Origin: Dermanyssus gallinae
Lineage: Eukaryota > Arthropoda > Arachnida > Mesostigmata > Dermanyssidae
Direction: 5' to 3'
Assembly: GCA_003439945.1 (NCBI GenBank)
Contig: QVRM01005202.1
Coordinates: 884,001 to 948,000 of the forward strand
Length of the DNA: 64,000 bases
Notes under the pieces: generated by a model
What the model saw: the letters and a program-made list of their open reading frames with translations, nothing else
Database searches by the model: none
Told to the model about the DNA's origin: nothing
Shown here: one piece after another, positions 1-12,763 of the stretch
How the letters are laid out: each line of letters begins with the position of its first letter
Position numbering within the stretch: position 1 is the stretch's first letter
Made by a program: the position numbers and the translations under genes

Positions 1-484
1 GTCGTGCCAATAGTACTGACAGCCGTCAGGGCCATCGAGATTAAATTTCTTTTCATCCGAGATGATGATGTTTTTCCACTCGTTATCCCAAGTTTGGTAT
101 CTATTTACGCCGTGCGACAATGTGCTTCGGTTGCAATCGCGGCATAAGCTTCTTTTTCGCGTATCGCACGTTTTTGTCCGAACTTAACACTCGGTACACT
201 GTGGATCGGTGCACTGGCACTCCCAAAGTAGTCCGGATCCTGGAAGAAGACATTTGGTCATGAGTAGCCAACTGTATGATCCTTCGCCGATCTCGAATAG
301 TCAAGACTGGCTTACGCCCACTGTTAGATCTGCACCTTTGGTTCACTCCTGGGTGTAAGAACCTGCTGATGGTGCTCTTATGCCGTCCTAATCTGGTTGC
401 TATAGCAGTTACTGTATTACCGAGCTCAGCATATGCCTCAATTCCTGTCTTTTCGTTATCCGAGAGATCCTTGTACGACCCATG
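1..484 (-). pseudogene. Tc1-like transposase, frameshifted N-terminal half
   Basis: Reading from an ATG at 484, the minus strand gives MGRTRIS, then after a frameshift the first helix-turn-helix (residues like ELGNTVTAIATRLGRHKSTI), then GRKPVLT and a second HTH around RIRTTLGVPVHRSTVYRVL. This ends in an early stop near 101. A second frameshift restores the catalytic core start at 1-98, with [16 protein letters not shown], the first Asp of the DDE/DDD triad in Tc1 proteins, followed by QYYWHD. At least two frameshifts make it inactive. Family assignment rests on these motifs; the rest of the catalytic domain is off the left edge. Confidence 0.8.
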
Positions 485-866
485 GTTTAAGCATACGCTT
501 CGCCGTTAGATTGGAACAACGACTAAGCTGTAGAATATTTTGCAGCTATAGAAGGATTGATTTAACTAGACAATATTCCTGACATTTTATCCCCGGGATC
601 GAATATCAGCTGTAGTATCGACTATCCTTTACAAACAAGAGCTGTGTTGTTAGCATGTTATTGTTGCTAATATTTTGCAACACTGTTTTTTTACACTTTT
701 TATTTTTTGTATGAACCGATTGTGAGATTGCAACGAAATTAACATCATGTTCGTGTTTCATTGTGTACATCATGCGCTTAAGTTAAATTTCAAGTCATTC
801 AAATAAACCAAGCCAAAATTATCACCAAAAACATGAGTTGCTAATTTTTTGCAACACACTTTATAT
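1..866 (-). mobile_element. Tc1-like DNA transposon, 5' part, cut by window edge
   Basis: The minus strand carries a Tc1-type transposase remnant (1-484) preceded by a non-coding end reaching about 866. Two near-identical short palindromic motifs built around GTTGCTAAT...TTGCAAC lie at about 663-686 and 837-860, as in Tc1 elements with repeats inside a long terminal end (IR/DR type). The element abuts a (TA)-rich run, consistent with TA target choice. The other end lies outside the window. Confidence 0.7.
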
Positions 867-943
867 ATATACATATATATGTAGGGTCTATCATAACCGT
901 ATGTACTTATTTTAAGGTTTGGTACAACTCGGCGAGAAAATGG

Positions 944-1509
944 TTTTTCTCAATGGAAGGAGGGTAACGGAAACGTCCGGTTTAAGAGTGAGAATAAATA
1001 TTTATAAAAGTAGTTATTCTGCCCTTTTCTCCTACATAGTTGTGTTAAATTTACGTTTGCGAGATAACCAGTCAATACATGAAGAAACCGATCATATTGG
1101 CGTGTTCTGCAGAAAATTCCGCATATTTTTAATGATATCCGACGCAAGCTAGCGCAAGCCGAATAGCCAGATTAAGGAAAGTCACAAAAAGTTTATATGT
1201 TGTTATGTATTACGTTCAAGCTTTCACGCGCGGAACCGTGAAACTTTGCCATTACGATCAAAAATAAACTCCCAAAAAGCTATTATCTGGCAATAGCAAA
1301 GTCAATGAACATGATTTTCGTACCAAAGTGATGGCGCTGTGTTACGTAGTTGCCGAGTAACTAAGCGTTTTCGACAGCCGACAGAATTTGAAAACGTAGA
1401 TTTTGCACAACTTTGTAAAATAAAAAAGGCAGAATAACTACTTTATACATTTCATTCTCACTCCTAAACAAGACGCTTCCGACCCCTCTTTCCATTGGGA
1501 AAATTTCTG
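944..1509. repeat. Diverged foldback element with about 120-bp inverted arms
   Basis: The segment 944-1060 is an imperfect reverse complement of 1390-1509. Both arms carry the blocks CTCAATGGAA/CCAATGGAAA, GAGTGAGAAT, AAAGTAGTTATTCTGCC and GTTGTG..AAA.TACGTTT, in the same order when one arm is reversed. About 330 bp separate the arms. The arm ends resemble the ends of the larger foldback element at 33957-35001 (the ATGGAA...GAGTGAGA block), so they may be distant relatives. Short open frames inside are considered spurious. Confidence 0.6.
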
Positions 1510-1530
1510 AAGTTAGCGTTCATGTGGCTA

Positions 1531-2217
1531 ACTCGCTCTCGTTGTGCCTATTAAGCCAAAGCAGTAGGCGTCTCAGTCGGTACCACCGGGTTGCTAAAGC
1601 CCGGGGCGTTGACCGACCGGCCCGGGTTTTGTGTGCAGCACACTTCCCCGTACATTTAAAGTAGCCTTAACAACCCTCGAATGGGTCATGACAAAATGAC
1701 AATATGAATTCTTTGCCATTCAATCGATATCGTATGCCTTGCCTCCCGCGCTAACAACAGTGACCTCGGGAAAGTTACTATTGGGAGTTTATACAGTCTG
1801 ACCAACTTTCTATTGGCGCGTGAAAGTCCCTGCAGCACATATATCTCGCGCGCCAGCGGACCAACACCGCAAAGAGGGTCATACTTACTCCCGAAAATAC
1901 TTTCTTGCCGAGTTCTTCCAAACCTAAAATAAGTATAAATATATATATATATATATATATATAAAGATGTGTAACGCAGACTCGCCTCAAGGGCGTTTTT
2001 GAGACATTTGAAATGAAAAAAAATCACGTTTTTCGACGTTAACCGCAAACCTATAACCATATGTGCACACTGTGGTGCTATTATACCACGAAATAATAGT
2101 TGATGTAGTATATGGTTCTGGTACTATGGGATAGTAAGAAGGAATCTGATTAAATTCGCATTCTCAAATCGGTAAGGAGATGTTAATACCTCGCACCTCC
2201 CCCAATCTTTAATGCAG
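1531..2217. other. Non-coding stretch upstream of first recognised exon
   Basis: This holds a GC-rich 60-bp block (about 1585-1650), a short (TA)n at about 1940-1962 and a clean pyrimidine-rich acceptor (ctcccccaatctttaatgcag) ending at 2217. I see no exon of the repeat gene here, so its preceding exon, which must end in phase 2, lies elsewhere, probably left of the window. Confidence 0.5.
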
Positions 2218-2557
2218 GCCGACAACAACAACAAGCACCAGCACTTCAACAACAACTACAACAACATCAACAACAACAACCACATCGACTACCCCAGCTT
2301 CGGTTCTCATCGAAGACGGTGTCGGCGAGTACGAGCTACGTGAAGACGGCGAGTCGCATGTAGACTATACGCAATACGCCGACGAGGAGGAGGTCAGGAG
2401 AGGCTTTGTTTCTTCGTCGTCGTCGATTGAACAGGCCCAGCCTTCGTTGCACTCGACGCGCGATGGCCGCGTTGTCGTCATCTTTCAAGGACAACGCTTC
2501 CTGGTTCCCAACGACCTGCCGAATATCTCGAACGTCCTCGACACCGAGCAGGTCACG
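2218..2557 (+). CDS. Repeat gene exon 1 (of those visible): Thr-rich stretch plus PR module
   Basis: The acceptor is ...aatgcag at 2217 and the donor ACG|GTGCGT at 2558. It enters in phase 2 and leaves in phase 0, giving residues 1-113. Residues 1-27 are almost all Thr/Ser with terminal Pro-Ala (encoded by ACA/ACC/TCA runs), a likely O-glycosylation-prone mucin-like segment. Residues 28-80 are acidic with a Ser run. Residues 81-113 are the first PR module: GRVVVIFQGQRFLVPNDL and a helix ending DTEQVT. The CAA-like DNA repeat raises some doubt about the exact 5' boundary, but the frame is open throughout. Confidence 0.75.
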
Positions 2558-3752
2558 GTGCGTGGTCGCCTGCTTCTGCCATTCGGCTACCACGTAACCG
2601 AAGAACAGCGAAGGATATGTGATACGTGCCGTTACCCTGCTAGGGTTGATAATCAGGCACAATGAAATCACGTTATGCGAGTGTATAAAAATATTTCATA
2701 TATGGTGTACGTATGGGTAAGATTTGTGTGACGGTGCGTGTTGGTTTGTGTTCGTTGTCATATTTCAGCGGTTAGTGGCGAGTCTTTCGCTGCTTGGTGT
2801 GCCGGTGAGTCTGCAGCAGGGCCGCGTAGTTATTGTCAGGAAGCCAACGATCCCTATCGTCGACGTGCGGCAAGTGGATGGAAACCAGGTAGGTCAAAAG
2901 GGACTTACACAGCAGCCCTTTAGACACCTTAGGGATGCTTTTTTTAAAAGATTTTCTGTGAGGCTAATGTCAGTGTACGGTTTTTTCATGTTATGTCTAA
3001 TTTTTATTCCACTCCGATATTTACTTTGTCTAAATTAGAAACCATGCAAGCCAATTTAAGAGTGGCCAGTCTGGGCCTCGAACCCAGTCCTCTCGATTTC
3101 AAGGCAAAGGCTTTGCCACTAAGCCATCTTGCTCGGTGTTTCCTCCTTGCATGGTTTTTAATCCAATTAAAAAATAGGAACACGAACAAAGATATTTGCT
3201 TCCAATAATGGACCTCAACAGAAAAGGTGGTAATCGAAAAAAATGAGAAAACGCATTGCCTATTGCTTTTCTAGAGCGACGCCATCTGGCATTGCCTATT
3301 GCCTGTCAATATAACGACCTCCTTCCCAGACGGTAATCAAGGAGTCTCCGGCAATAAGGGTTTCAGTAGAGAATGCTCTTTCTAAAATCCTTTTAAAAGT
3401 ACTAAAGATAGTTATGTATTTAATTGCTGTTCTGCTCGTACACGTGTTTAGTATGTATGTTCGCTGTGAAACCTTCCCCCAGTTAAGTTTCGTTAAAGTC
3501 ACTGAATAAGAGTAGAGGAAACCGCGCAATTGCGAACAACTCCTGCCCTAATGCGCTGACACCCTTTATTGCCAAGCTTTATCAAGCCTGATATTCTTTT
3601 GAATAAAAATAGGTGCTTGCAAGGCAAAACTGGTGATCGTACATTAAAAGCCGTTGTTACTAACGGGAGTCCTTTTTTATTATATATATATATATATTTA
3701 GAAAATATTGTGATGATTTATGACAATACGTTTGCACACTCGGCAGTGCTCG

Positions 3753-3801
<49 letters not shown>

Positions 3802-6178
3802 GCTATGTATTAATCTATATATAGTATATGCAGTTTATGCAAATGTTTACATGCAAAGGTGAGGGCAGTTTGCTTTGCGGACAAATTTAACTCTCTTTAA
3901 GGTACTTACGATTTTCATTTAATGACACTTTAAAGCGGGTTGTATTAGCATTTCCGTTCTTTGGCTTGTGGCTAAATGTGTCAAAAAGAAAACCTGTCGT
4001 GTTTAAATTGCCACTTTGTATTTTTGACTTGGCCAGCCATATTACGTTTTTTCAAATGTAGGAAATGCTTTTACGCACACCCTCTGATGTCAGTGGTGAG
4101 TAGTGTGGGGCTAAACGCCGAAGGAAAGTATAATGCTTGATCCAATCCGCGCGCGCTACCCATTAAGAACCATCTCTCCCACCCTCTCCTTATTCGGAAT
4201 TCACTTGATCTATTTCCACACCAGATTGGGTAAATCATACAGTAGTATGATCAATATCGCTACAGCCTTGTAATTATATTAATAATTACAAATCGCTCAG
4301 TGCTAGCCTTGTTAGCGAGGAGACTGCATTGCACTTACTGCCATGATATCTAACACATATACCATAACAATATTTACAAACACATGTGTCACATGGTTCA
4401 TGGCAAGCGTCTTTCTGGCATAGGAAGTGTTAAAAACCGTGTACAGCAAAACGGGCGATTATGCGCCTGTCTGTCCTGCCTGTGTCCTTCCATTCTGACC
4501 TAACCATTGCATCTGTCGTATAAAAATGTGTCTCGATCTCTGCCTTCATATCGCCGTATAAACTCGCTGTATGCGGGGGTGTCTGAGAGCGCAAACTGTT
4601 TTTTGATCTGTTCCACGAATAGTGGAGCATTGCACAGTAAATACGTAAGGCGGTTGTATGCTGACGTATGTAAACCTTTTACCTGTTTAAAAAAAGCTGG
4701 TTTCACCCAATCGAGTGCACCAAGTTGAACCGAGCTTAGCTTTGCCCACACAAGCTGAATCTTGTATGATGCAATTGGCGTTATTTTCATATCGAAGAGA
4801 GCTTGCGCTGTCTTAATCGAGAACATCTGGGGCTTCTTAAGGGCTATCGCTGCGATCAAGGCTTTTCGAGACCTCTCCTCTATGTGTGCAGCGAAGATCT
4901 TGGCTGATGGGACCAGTGTGATACCGAGATATGTAAACTTATTTACATAGTTCAGGTCCTGTCATTTTACCTAAATGTAGCGGTCAGGGCCGTGACTAAA
5001 CTTCATGGCTTCTGTCTTCTGCATATTTATTTCAAGTCCTACTACGTTCACATACGCTTATAAAGTAGCGAGATTCCTGATTCGGAAATGTGAAATATTA
5101 CCTCGAGACCAGGAGAGGGGAGTCCCATGTTACGACCCTATCCTTAGTCTACGAGTATGTCTCGAGCAGGGAGTGGGTCTTGCCCGGCGGTGGACACAAG
5201 AAACCTAGTGCTGATTTGCGATCTGCGGCGATCCTCCTGGCGAATCTTTTCGCGCATAAACCCGTCAAGGTATAGGATCTCAGTGTGCCAGCCCGATGCC
5301 GACTCGAGCGTGTTGCCAATGAATGCTCGGCTGGTTCAATCTGTTGGCGGCCTCAAATCTCAAAGTCGACCGGAGTCTGGACCTTGTCGTTTCGAAAAGC
5401 AGGCCTGTGTCCCTCAGAGGCTAAAGAATGCGAAAACGCTAGCGTGAAATCGACTTTCATATAATCTGCTATAGGGAGATTAGAAATCTTGAAACGCTTG
5501 TTCTCCGCTTTCCTTCAGTCCGGTTGATGTTTTTTTGTTGGAGAGGAGCTGACGAACTACAGCATCCATCACATATATTTGGTCCATCGCATATATATGT
5601 ATATATATATATGCTCTTGGACGACCGTGAGCTAGATTATATATATATATATATGTGGTTAAAATTCCCGGATTATTGGAACGATCATAATTTATTTCTT
5701 TGTTTATTGTTCATTGTGACAGATCTTGGTACACGTCGATTCGTCGACATTTACCCTTCCACAGGAAGCCGACCGCCTCCGAGTGCTCTGGAAAGAGCAT
5801 CCTGAATACGTCTACACAATCGTCGTTGTATGTATGGCGACAGAGCAAATCCTTATATATATATAAAATGCAAAAGCAAGACCATGGCTATCGTTTCTTT
5901 TAATTGTGTACGATTTGACAACAGTTCAACCTTCCGAATATATAAAGGAAATATATTGTTTCATGTGTCTGTAAATGTTTATGCATTTTGATATTCTATA
6001 AAATCATCTCACGCTTTATTTGTATATCGTCAGCGTTAGCATACACACACACACACAATACTCCAGCAGCGACTTTTACTTATAGTACCCAGTGTAGCTA
6101 TTATATATATAGGTAAATCGAAATCGTTAACCGCTACTTATATATATGTATATATATACATATATATACACTTATAGT

Positions 6179-6233
<55 letters not shown>

Positions 6234-8127
6234 TTTTAATGATCTTAGTGTTCCAAAATATTACCAAGTTATATGAGTTAGCGTTTTAGTTGCAACGAAC
6301 AGCACATCTACTGCGCAAATTGTTTTGACCTGCCGCCAAAGCCTCTTCAAGTTCACTCAGTGGCACAGCCAACAAACGAGCTTAAGTCCATGTCCTTAAA
6401 AAGGCGGGTTTAGTACCAAACCCGCATCAATGTGGCATGCTGCAGCGGTACGCAAGAGTTAACGCAGAAACGTTTTTTTTCACACACAATAGTTTGCATT
6501 TCATGGAGGAACGACAAACGAACCAAGCTAGCATGCTCATCGATAAATTAAACAGGTCCCCTTAGCTCATTACCATATCTCGACCATTTTGTATGCGCCT
6601 TGTTCATTGCTGTATATATGTACACGCGACTTACAGAAGCGTTTAATTCTAGAGAGAGACCAGAAACGCACATATATTATGTGCTAACTACACGTGGGGG
6701 GGGGGGTACACGCTGTTACGTAGAGGGGAGTACCTAAAGAGAGAGTTTATAAGCGTGAACACGTCAACGAAGATCCACATTATCGAAAACGCAAGCTAGA
6801 GCGAGGGGTGAGCCATATAAAGTATGTTATGTAGAAGTAAAGAAAGCAGAAAGGGAGCGAGGAATAGGAAGAGATCTTTTTTTAAGATCATCTATCAGAT
6901 GTGGTCTAAAGCCAGCCAAGGGTCGCCTTAGTGCTCTGTTCGCCCGATGGGGGCAGCTGAGGCAAAAGGACAAATGCTATGACGAAGGGAAGCATCACCC
7001 GTGCCTGGGTAGGTGAGCATAAACATGTCGAAAACGTGTCGGGTGGGGGGGGGGGGGTTGTGGGGTTGCGGGTGCGTCGAATGGGGGACCGGTTACTCGA
7101 CGTGACCGTAATGACTGTCCGCAACGGCTGTGTATGACTGGCGTTGCAGGGCCATCCCAGATGGTCGATGGTGCTTGGACAACCTTTGCTTTGGCAAAAT
7201 TATATTCATGCTGATGACCACGTTCTTCTCACGCAGGAGTTGGCCCGTTTACACTACCCGCTCACCGTGCCTTCCCGCGACGTCTCCACGTGAGTATTAC
7301 CCTCCACAGCGTAGAGTCTATTTATACATATATATTATATGTATATACTATACATCAGCCAGCAGCATGCTGTTTGGTATCTTACACAGTAAGCGCATCT
7401 GGTTTAAGATATATTCAACAAGGAACAACATAAACTTTCATATAAATATATATATACGTGTATGTGGTATACTTCTTTGGGCGATGCTACAACGTGTTCA
7501 AATTATCATTTTTGATCAAGTTCTAGCATCATCTACTTTGCTTTGTCCGAAGGATACTCGTGTTGGCTACCGTAGGGTAAATAGTCATAATGAGATTCGT
7601 TTGCAAAAATCGGAGGAATATATATATATATGATTGTCCAGAAGTTTCTAAGGTAAAGATTATATACATGATTATATACATGTATATATAGAAGTATTTA
7701 TTGTTTTATTAAATATTTAACTGCCTACATGACTATGTCACTAACATACAGCATTCCTATACAGCATTATCATACATCCTATGCACATGCCATACATCAC
7801 GATGTGCTGTGTGTGTCCTTGCGCTTTGGTTTGAACAGTTGGGTAAGCCGGATCCCGGCGTACGATTTGTCTACCACAGACGATGGCCAGATGGTGATTC
7901 AAGTCGAGGGAGAGCGTCTACAGGTGCCCAGAGACCTGCCTCAGCTGGCCACGCTAGTCAGTCCCTCGATGATAGTGGTAAGCGAACACTTGCCAAATAT
8001 GGCGTCTACGCTACTTACTGCACGTATTTACGCAAATATCAAATGGCTATGCATATACTATTTTAAGATTATATAAACATAAAAGCTTCTAGAATATATT
8101 GTTTGGGTAGCACCATGTGTGTGCCAT

Positions 8128-8159
<32 letters not shown>

Positions 8160-11100
8160 GGGTAGCACCATGTGTGTGCCATCTACATATATATATATAT
8201 ATATATCGCGTGGCCACTTTAACTTGCCATTGGTTTTGTGCGGCTGCCATTTATTCTTCCGAGATAAATTATGGGAACTTGCTTATAATAGATCAAGGTT
8301 TATTGTCCTTAGGAAGCACCTCTGCAAGAGCTAAACGTGTCAGGGGACATACAAGTTTTAGGTTCCGAGTGTGTACCTCTCGCTTGACGCTGCAAAAGAC
8401 AAAGCGTTCGTAACGGTATATTTGTATACCAGTCACCAAAAACGTGACATTTGTATTATCTTGTCTATCTAGGCTATCATTACTCGACTCCAGCAGATTG
8501 GCATTCCTGTCAAGTACGCCAACAATCGCGTGATTGTGACAAGGGAGACGACCTCCTCATACAGGTAGGCTCGGTTTATACTATATATCTAGAGATATAC
8601 GCATATACCTATAGATAGGTGTCTGCGTATGCATATACCTATAGATATGTGTATGCGTATATACCTGTGTAGATGTTCATATATGTAATTGCATCGAACA
8701 GACAGTTGTTCTTATGAATGCTAACAACTTCTTCCCATAGAAAGCCAAGCGCTGTTGGTCAACACTTCTTAACTGCAGTGCAATTGTCGCGTGAACTCTT
8801 TCAAGCAAGCAAAGGAAGATGCGCATTCAGATGCAAATAGCGCATTTTCCGACAAAACCTGCTTTATTTACTTCCTTCGCCAGGAATGCTTATATTTTTG
8901 TTTCGTTGAGATATTGTGGTACACTTTCATATTTTTTTACAGCCGCTCCAATTCTCAAAATACACTAGTCGCGGTTAGTTCAGTAGGCAATGCAATAGAC
9001 AGACCAAGCCATGCCTAGACAGTTCTAGACTTAGCTTAGTACAAATGACTACAATCAATAACTATTCTTAATACTCTAGGTTAGCCAGCTGTTTTGTTCG
9101 TACATGGCTAGGCATGAACTTTGTATCACACATTGTATGTGTGCGCTAAATAGACATTTTATTATAACGATTTTATAAGCCTAAAACTTACAGGTCGGGA
9201 AGAGGTGTTGTACCGCGTATATGAGCAGCGTATATGTAAGAGCGGCCGGATTTGGCGGACAAGTTCTACTGTGTATTGCGACTTTCTCTCGATCCACCAT
9301 AGGTGACGTTGTGGTCGAAAGTTGGCATCATTTTTGTGTAGACCTAATGTGCTATATTTAAGCATACGATCAATAACTATTCTAAACAGCCCCCCCCCCC
9401 CCACTGCGAACGCAAACGCTTTATCATTCAAAGTAGTCGCTGGTAATCAGAGCTTTCATGTAGATGTGAACTAAATATGTAACCAGCTACTGCACTTAGA
9501 ATACCTCTCCATAGGAAACTACGCTTACACATGCAATTGATTTTGGTTTTTCGAGGTCGTAATGTAATTTCTGTGCGCTGTCTCGTGTGAGGTGTTATTT
9601 GGCGCCGCCATTCGTCTGCATTCTCTGCTGAGCTTAACGGCTATCGGTGATCGTCTCGAGTTTGATTAGAGACTTGCTCTAAAGCTGAGTTTCTGAAAAT
9701 ACCTTCTTCCCGAAAATACCTTGTCATCAAAAACCTTGACGTAAACGTTTGTCCGTTTGCGTTTGAAACACTTTTTTTTTCTGGGAGGTTTCGGGAATGC
9801 ATGATGCACATGCGCCACTAGCAGCCTGCGTGACTAGTGTGAGACTCGCAAACCCACTAAACCCGGATTCCTCCCCACCCCCCAGGCTCGGTAATACTTT
9901 GGCATTACATCGAAGTAACATTTGAAACACTTGGCAAGCCCGGACCAGCGCCGGCTCCACTTTTAACCAAAATCTGCAAGCAAACCTTGAAGCACCACTG
10001 GTGGCCTAGGATCCAGAGAGTTCGTTTGCTAACGCTTATCAATTCAAATATAACGTGAAAACGCCGCTTTGCTGTTATGTACAGGTAGTTCAATAAGTTC
10101 TTAGAATGAGCTTTTTAGAATTCGAATTTTGGCACGCTTTCACCGCTAATAGGAACTGCAACTTTTCGACTTCAATATATTATGGTGATTGGCCGTTGCG
10201 ATTTCGTTTGATAGCTTTCCCGTGCAACGTATCGGCGTGATTTTTAAAAATGGAGAAAAAAGAGTTTCGAGTGGTTATCAAGCATTTTTATTTCAAAGGT
10301 TGGAATGCGACCCAAGTAAAAATTGAGTTAGACGAGACGTACAGTGACTCTGCGCCATGTTTTGCCACTGTTTCCAACTGGATTAATGTGTTAAAAAGAG
10401 GTCGCAGGAGCACCGAGGATGAACTACGTCCAGGAGGCCAAAAAACGGCAACTGATGAGGAAAACGTAGAGAAAGTGCGAAAAATTCTTGGCACAGATAA
10501 GCGAATGAACATTAAAGAAATAGCGGAGGCATTAGGGATCAGTTTAGGCAGTGTGCATTTTATCCTACACGAAAACTTGAAGATGAAAAAGCTTAGAGCA
10601 AAATGGCTGCCGCATTTGCTCAACCAAGGCCAAAAAGACGCGCCTGTTTTGGCTTTACAGCGAAATTTGGCCAAGAGGTCGAACAATCTGTCGGATTTTT
10701 GGTGCAGATTCATGACCGTCGATGAAAGCCGGGTTCATCACTACACTCCCGAGACCCAAGAAGCATCTTGCCAATTGTGTGCACCTGATGAAGGACCTCC
10801 AAAGAGGGTGCGGACAACGGCATTGACCGGAAAGGTGATGGCTACAGTTTTTAAAGACCAACGTAGAATAATGCTGGTCGACTACCTTGAGAGCTGTAAA
10901 ACGATCACAGGAGAATATTATGCAAGACTGTTGGACTGCCGTTAGCAAGAACTCATCGTGAAACGGCCCGCTTTGCAGAAGAAGGTTGTCCCGTTTCACC
11001 AGGGCAATGCTCCTGCACACAAGTCCCGGCAAGCATCGGCAAAACTGGCCCAACTGAGGTTCGAACTCATTGAACAACCCTCCTATTCTCCAGACCTGGC

Positions 11101-11389
11101 CCCCTCTGATTATTTCCTCTTCGGACATTTGAAGAATAGTCTCGGTGGAAAGCGTTTTTCCAGCAATGAAGAGGTTAAGGCTGCTGTCAATGCCTATCTT
11201 CAGTCTAACGACGCGGAATTCTACTCAAGAGGTATGAAAGCTCTGAAATCTCGGTGGGAAAAGTGTATTGAGCTTCTCGGGAAGTTTATCGAATAAGAAA
11301 AATTTAAAAACATGATTTGGAAAATTCTCGGTTTTCATTCTAAGAACTTATTGAACTACCTGTAATATAAACAGGTGGTCAACACCCAG

Positions 11390-11420
<31 letters not shown>

Positions 11421-12728
11421 GCAATACGACAACACCCAGAGTTGGCGAATAATCGCCACAAGCGGTAGCACAAGTCACGTGGGGTAGGACACAATTATAA
11501 AGAACACGTGCTTTATCCGGCACCTTCAATGTATTTGCTATGCTAGGGAACTAACACTACTTGCGGGTTCTATCTTGACCACGCTTAATTTTGAACAGCA
11601 CTGGTGCGTAAAATCACTGTAATGCGATTGCAGTATTATTCCACTGTTTCCGTCTACCCAGGTTGCAGCATTATTCTATCGTTTCTGTCTTACAGCATTA
11701 TAAAATTATTTCACCCTTCTTTGTGAATTTCTAATTTTTGTGGTTTAAGCGAGACCTAAAGCATTTCTTTAACGTTTTACCTCTAAAAAAATGCAATAAC
11801 CTAGGTCGGCCGTACCTAATGAAGATTTACTAGGGATCTTCAAACTCGCTGAATTTGGTGTAATTTGAGCAGCGATCAAATCCCAGGAAGCGACGCCCGG
11901 AGATTTATTTTGCCTCAATTGCCATAATCGTTCTGCGGCGTTAGTAATTAACAGTACATCTCCTGGCGATAAGTATTTTTTTTTTGGCGCATGATTTCTA
12001 CGCTACCCTTGCCGGTCCAGGTCCACTTGCTTCATTGCCACGATGGTATATTATATTGTGTGTATACGGCAAAGACTTGTAGTTGCCTCCTAATTGCAAT
12101 GGGCTCTTAGGCCTAAGGCCTTCAGGTAAGAAAGGAAAGCTGCACCACTTGGTGGATAAATTCATATGAAGTGCCGCCGGATCTGGCGGGTAAGTTCTCT
12201 TGTACACTGTAACTTTATCTCTTGTTACAATAGGTGGTGTTGAGCTTGGACGACGATGTATATAAACGCAACAGTATAGATCTCCAGAAATAAATTGATA
12301 TATTTATATATTTTTTTGTTAGCGCACATATGCATAAATCTAGAATTTGTACAAATGTTTTGGCTGCGTTTGCATCCACGTTCTATAACATGATGCCTAA
12401 CCTCTTATTCAAGTGCTTACGGCCTCAGGCAGTCAAGAACACGGCGTGTCTCGTTCAATATAAACTCAAAAGCCTACGTGGTCTGTACTGTGGACTGAGT
12501 AATATTACACTTTCCGAAGTCTTCCAGGTTAGCCAATACTTTCAGAAGTACTAATTCGATTTCAGAATCGAAGTGGAGGTTCGTAGTCGCGGAAACCGCC
12601 TTATCTCAGTCGTGATTGTAATGAATGGACAGCGCTTTGAGCTTCCTCGGGATACCGAAAAATTCCAGCAGGTTATTAAAACAGAACCAGAGGTTACCTT
12701 CAAGCTATTTAAGGTAAGAGCACACACG

Positions 12729-12763
<35 letters not shown>

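Larger units (their letters stand above)
2889..5722 (+). other. Intron 2: SINE, (TA)n tract and LINE fragment
   Basis: The 2.8-kb intron contains SINE copy 1 (2951-3136), a 43-bp (TA)n at 3755-3797 and a minus-strand LINE 3' fragment (about 4270-5080). The stretches 3140-3750, 3800-4260 and 5090-5640 show nothing recognisable beyond short (TA) runs at about 5587-5610 and 5638-5655. Confidence 0.6.
8565..12565 (+). other. Intron 6: mariner insertion and small repeat family
   Basis: The 4.0-kb intron holds a complete mariner (10082-11362), two diverged copies of a small repeat (9240-9340, 12171-12280), short palindromic CATATACCTATAGATA repeats at about 8590-8665, a C run (9390-9402) and short TA runs (11388-11414). 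Otherwise I see nothing coding in 8700-9200, 9430-10080 or 11415-12165. Confidence 0.6.

Noticed and set aside
1686..2060. 124-codon minus-strand frame
   Set aside because: Contains a Tyr-Ile run from (TA)n and shows no domain; no splice logic with the neighbouring gene.
3060..3136. Functional tRNA gene
   Set aside because: The head has A- and B-box-like motifs, but the same non-tRNA tail is shared by three copies and the arms do not close convincingly; a SINE explains it better.
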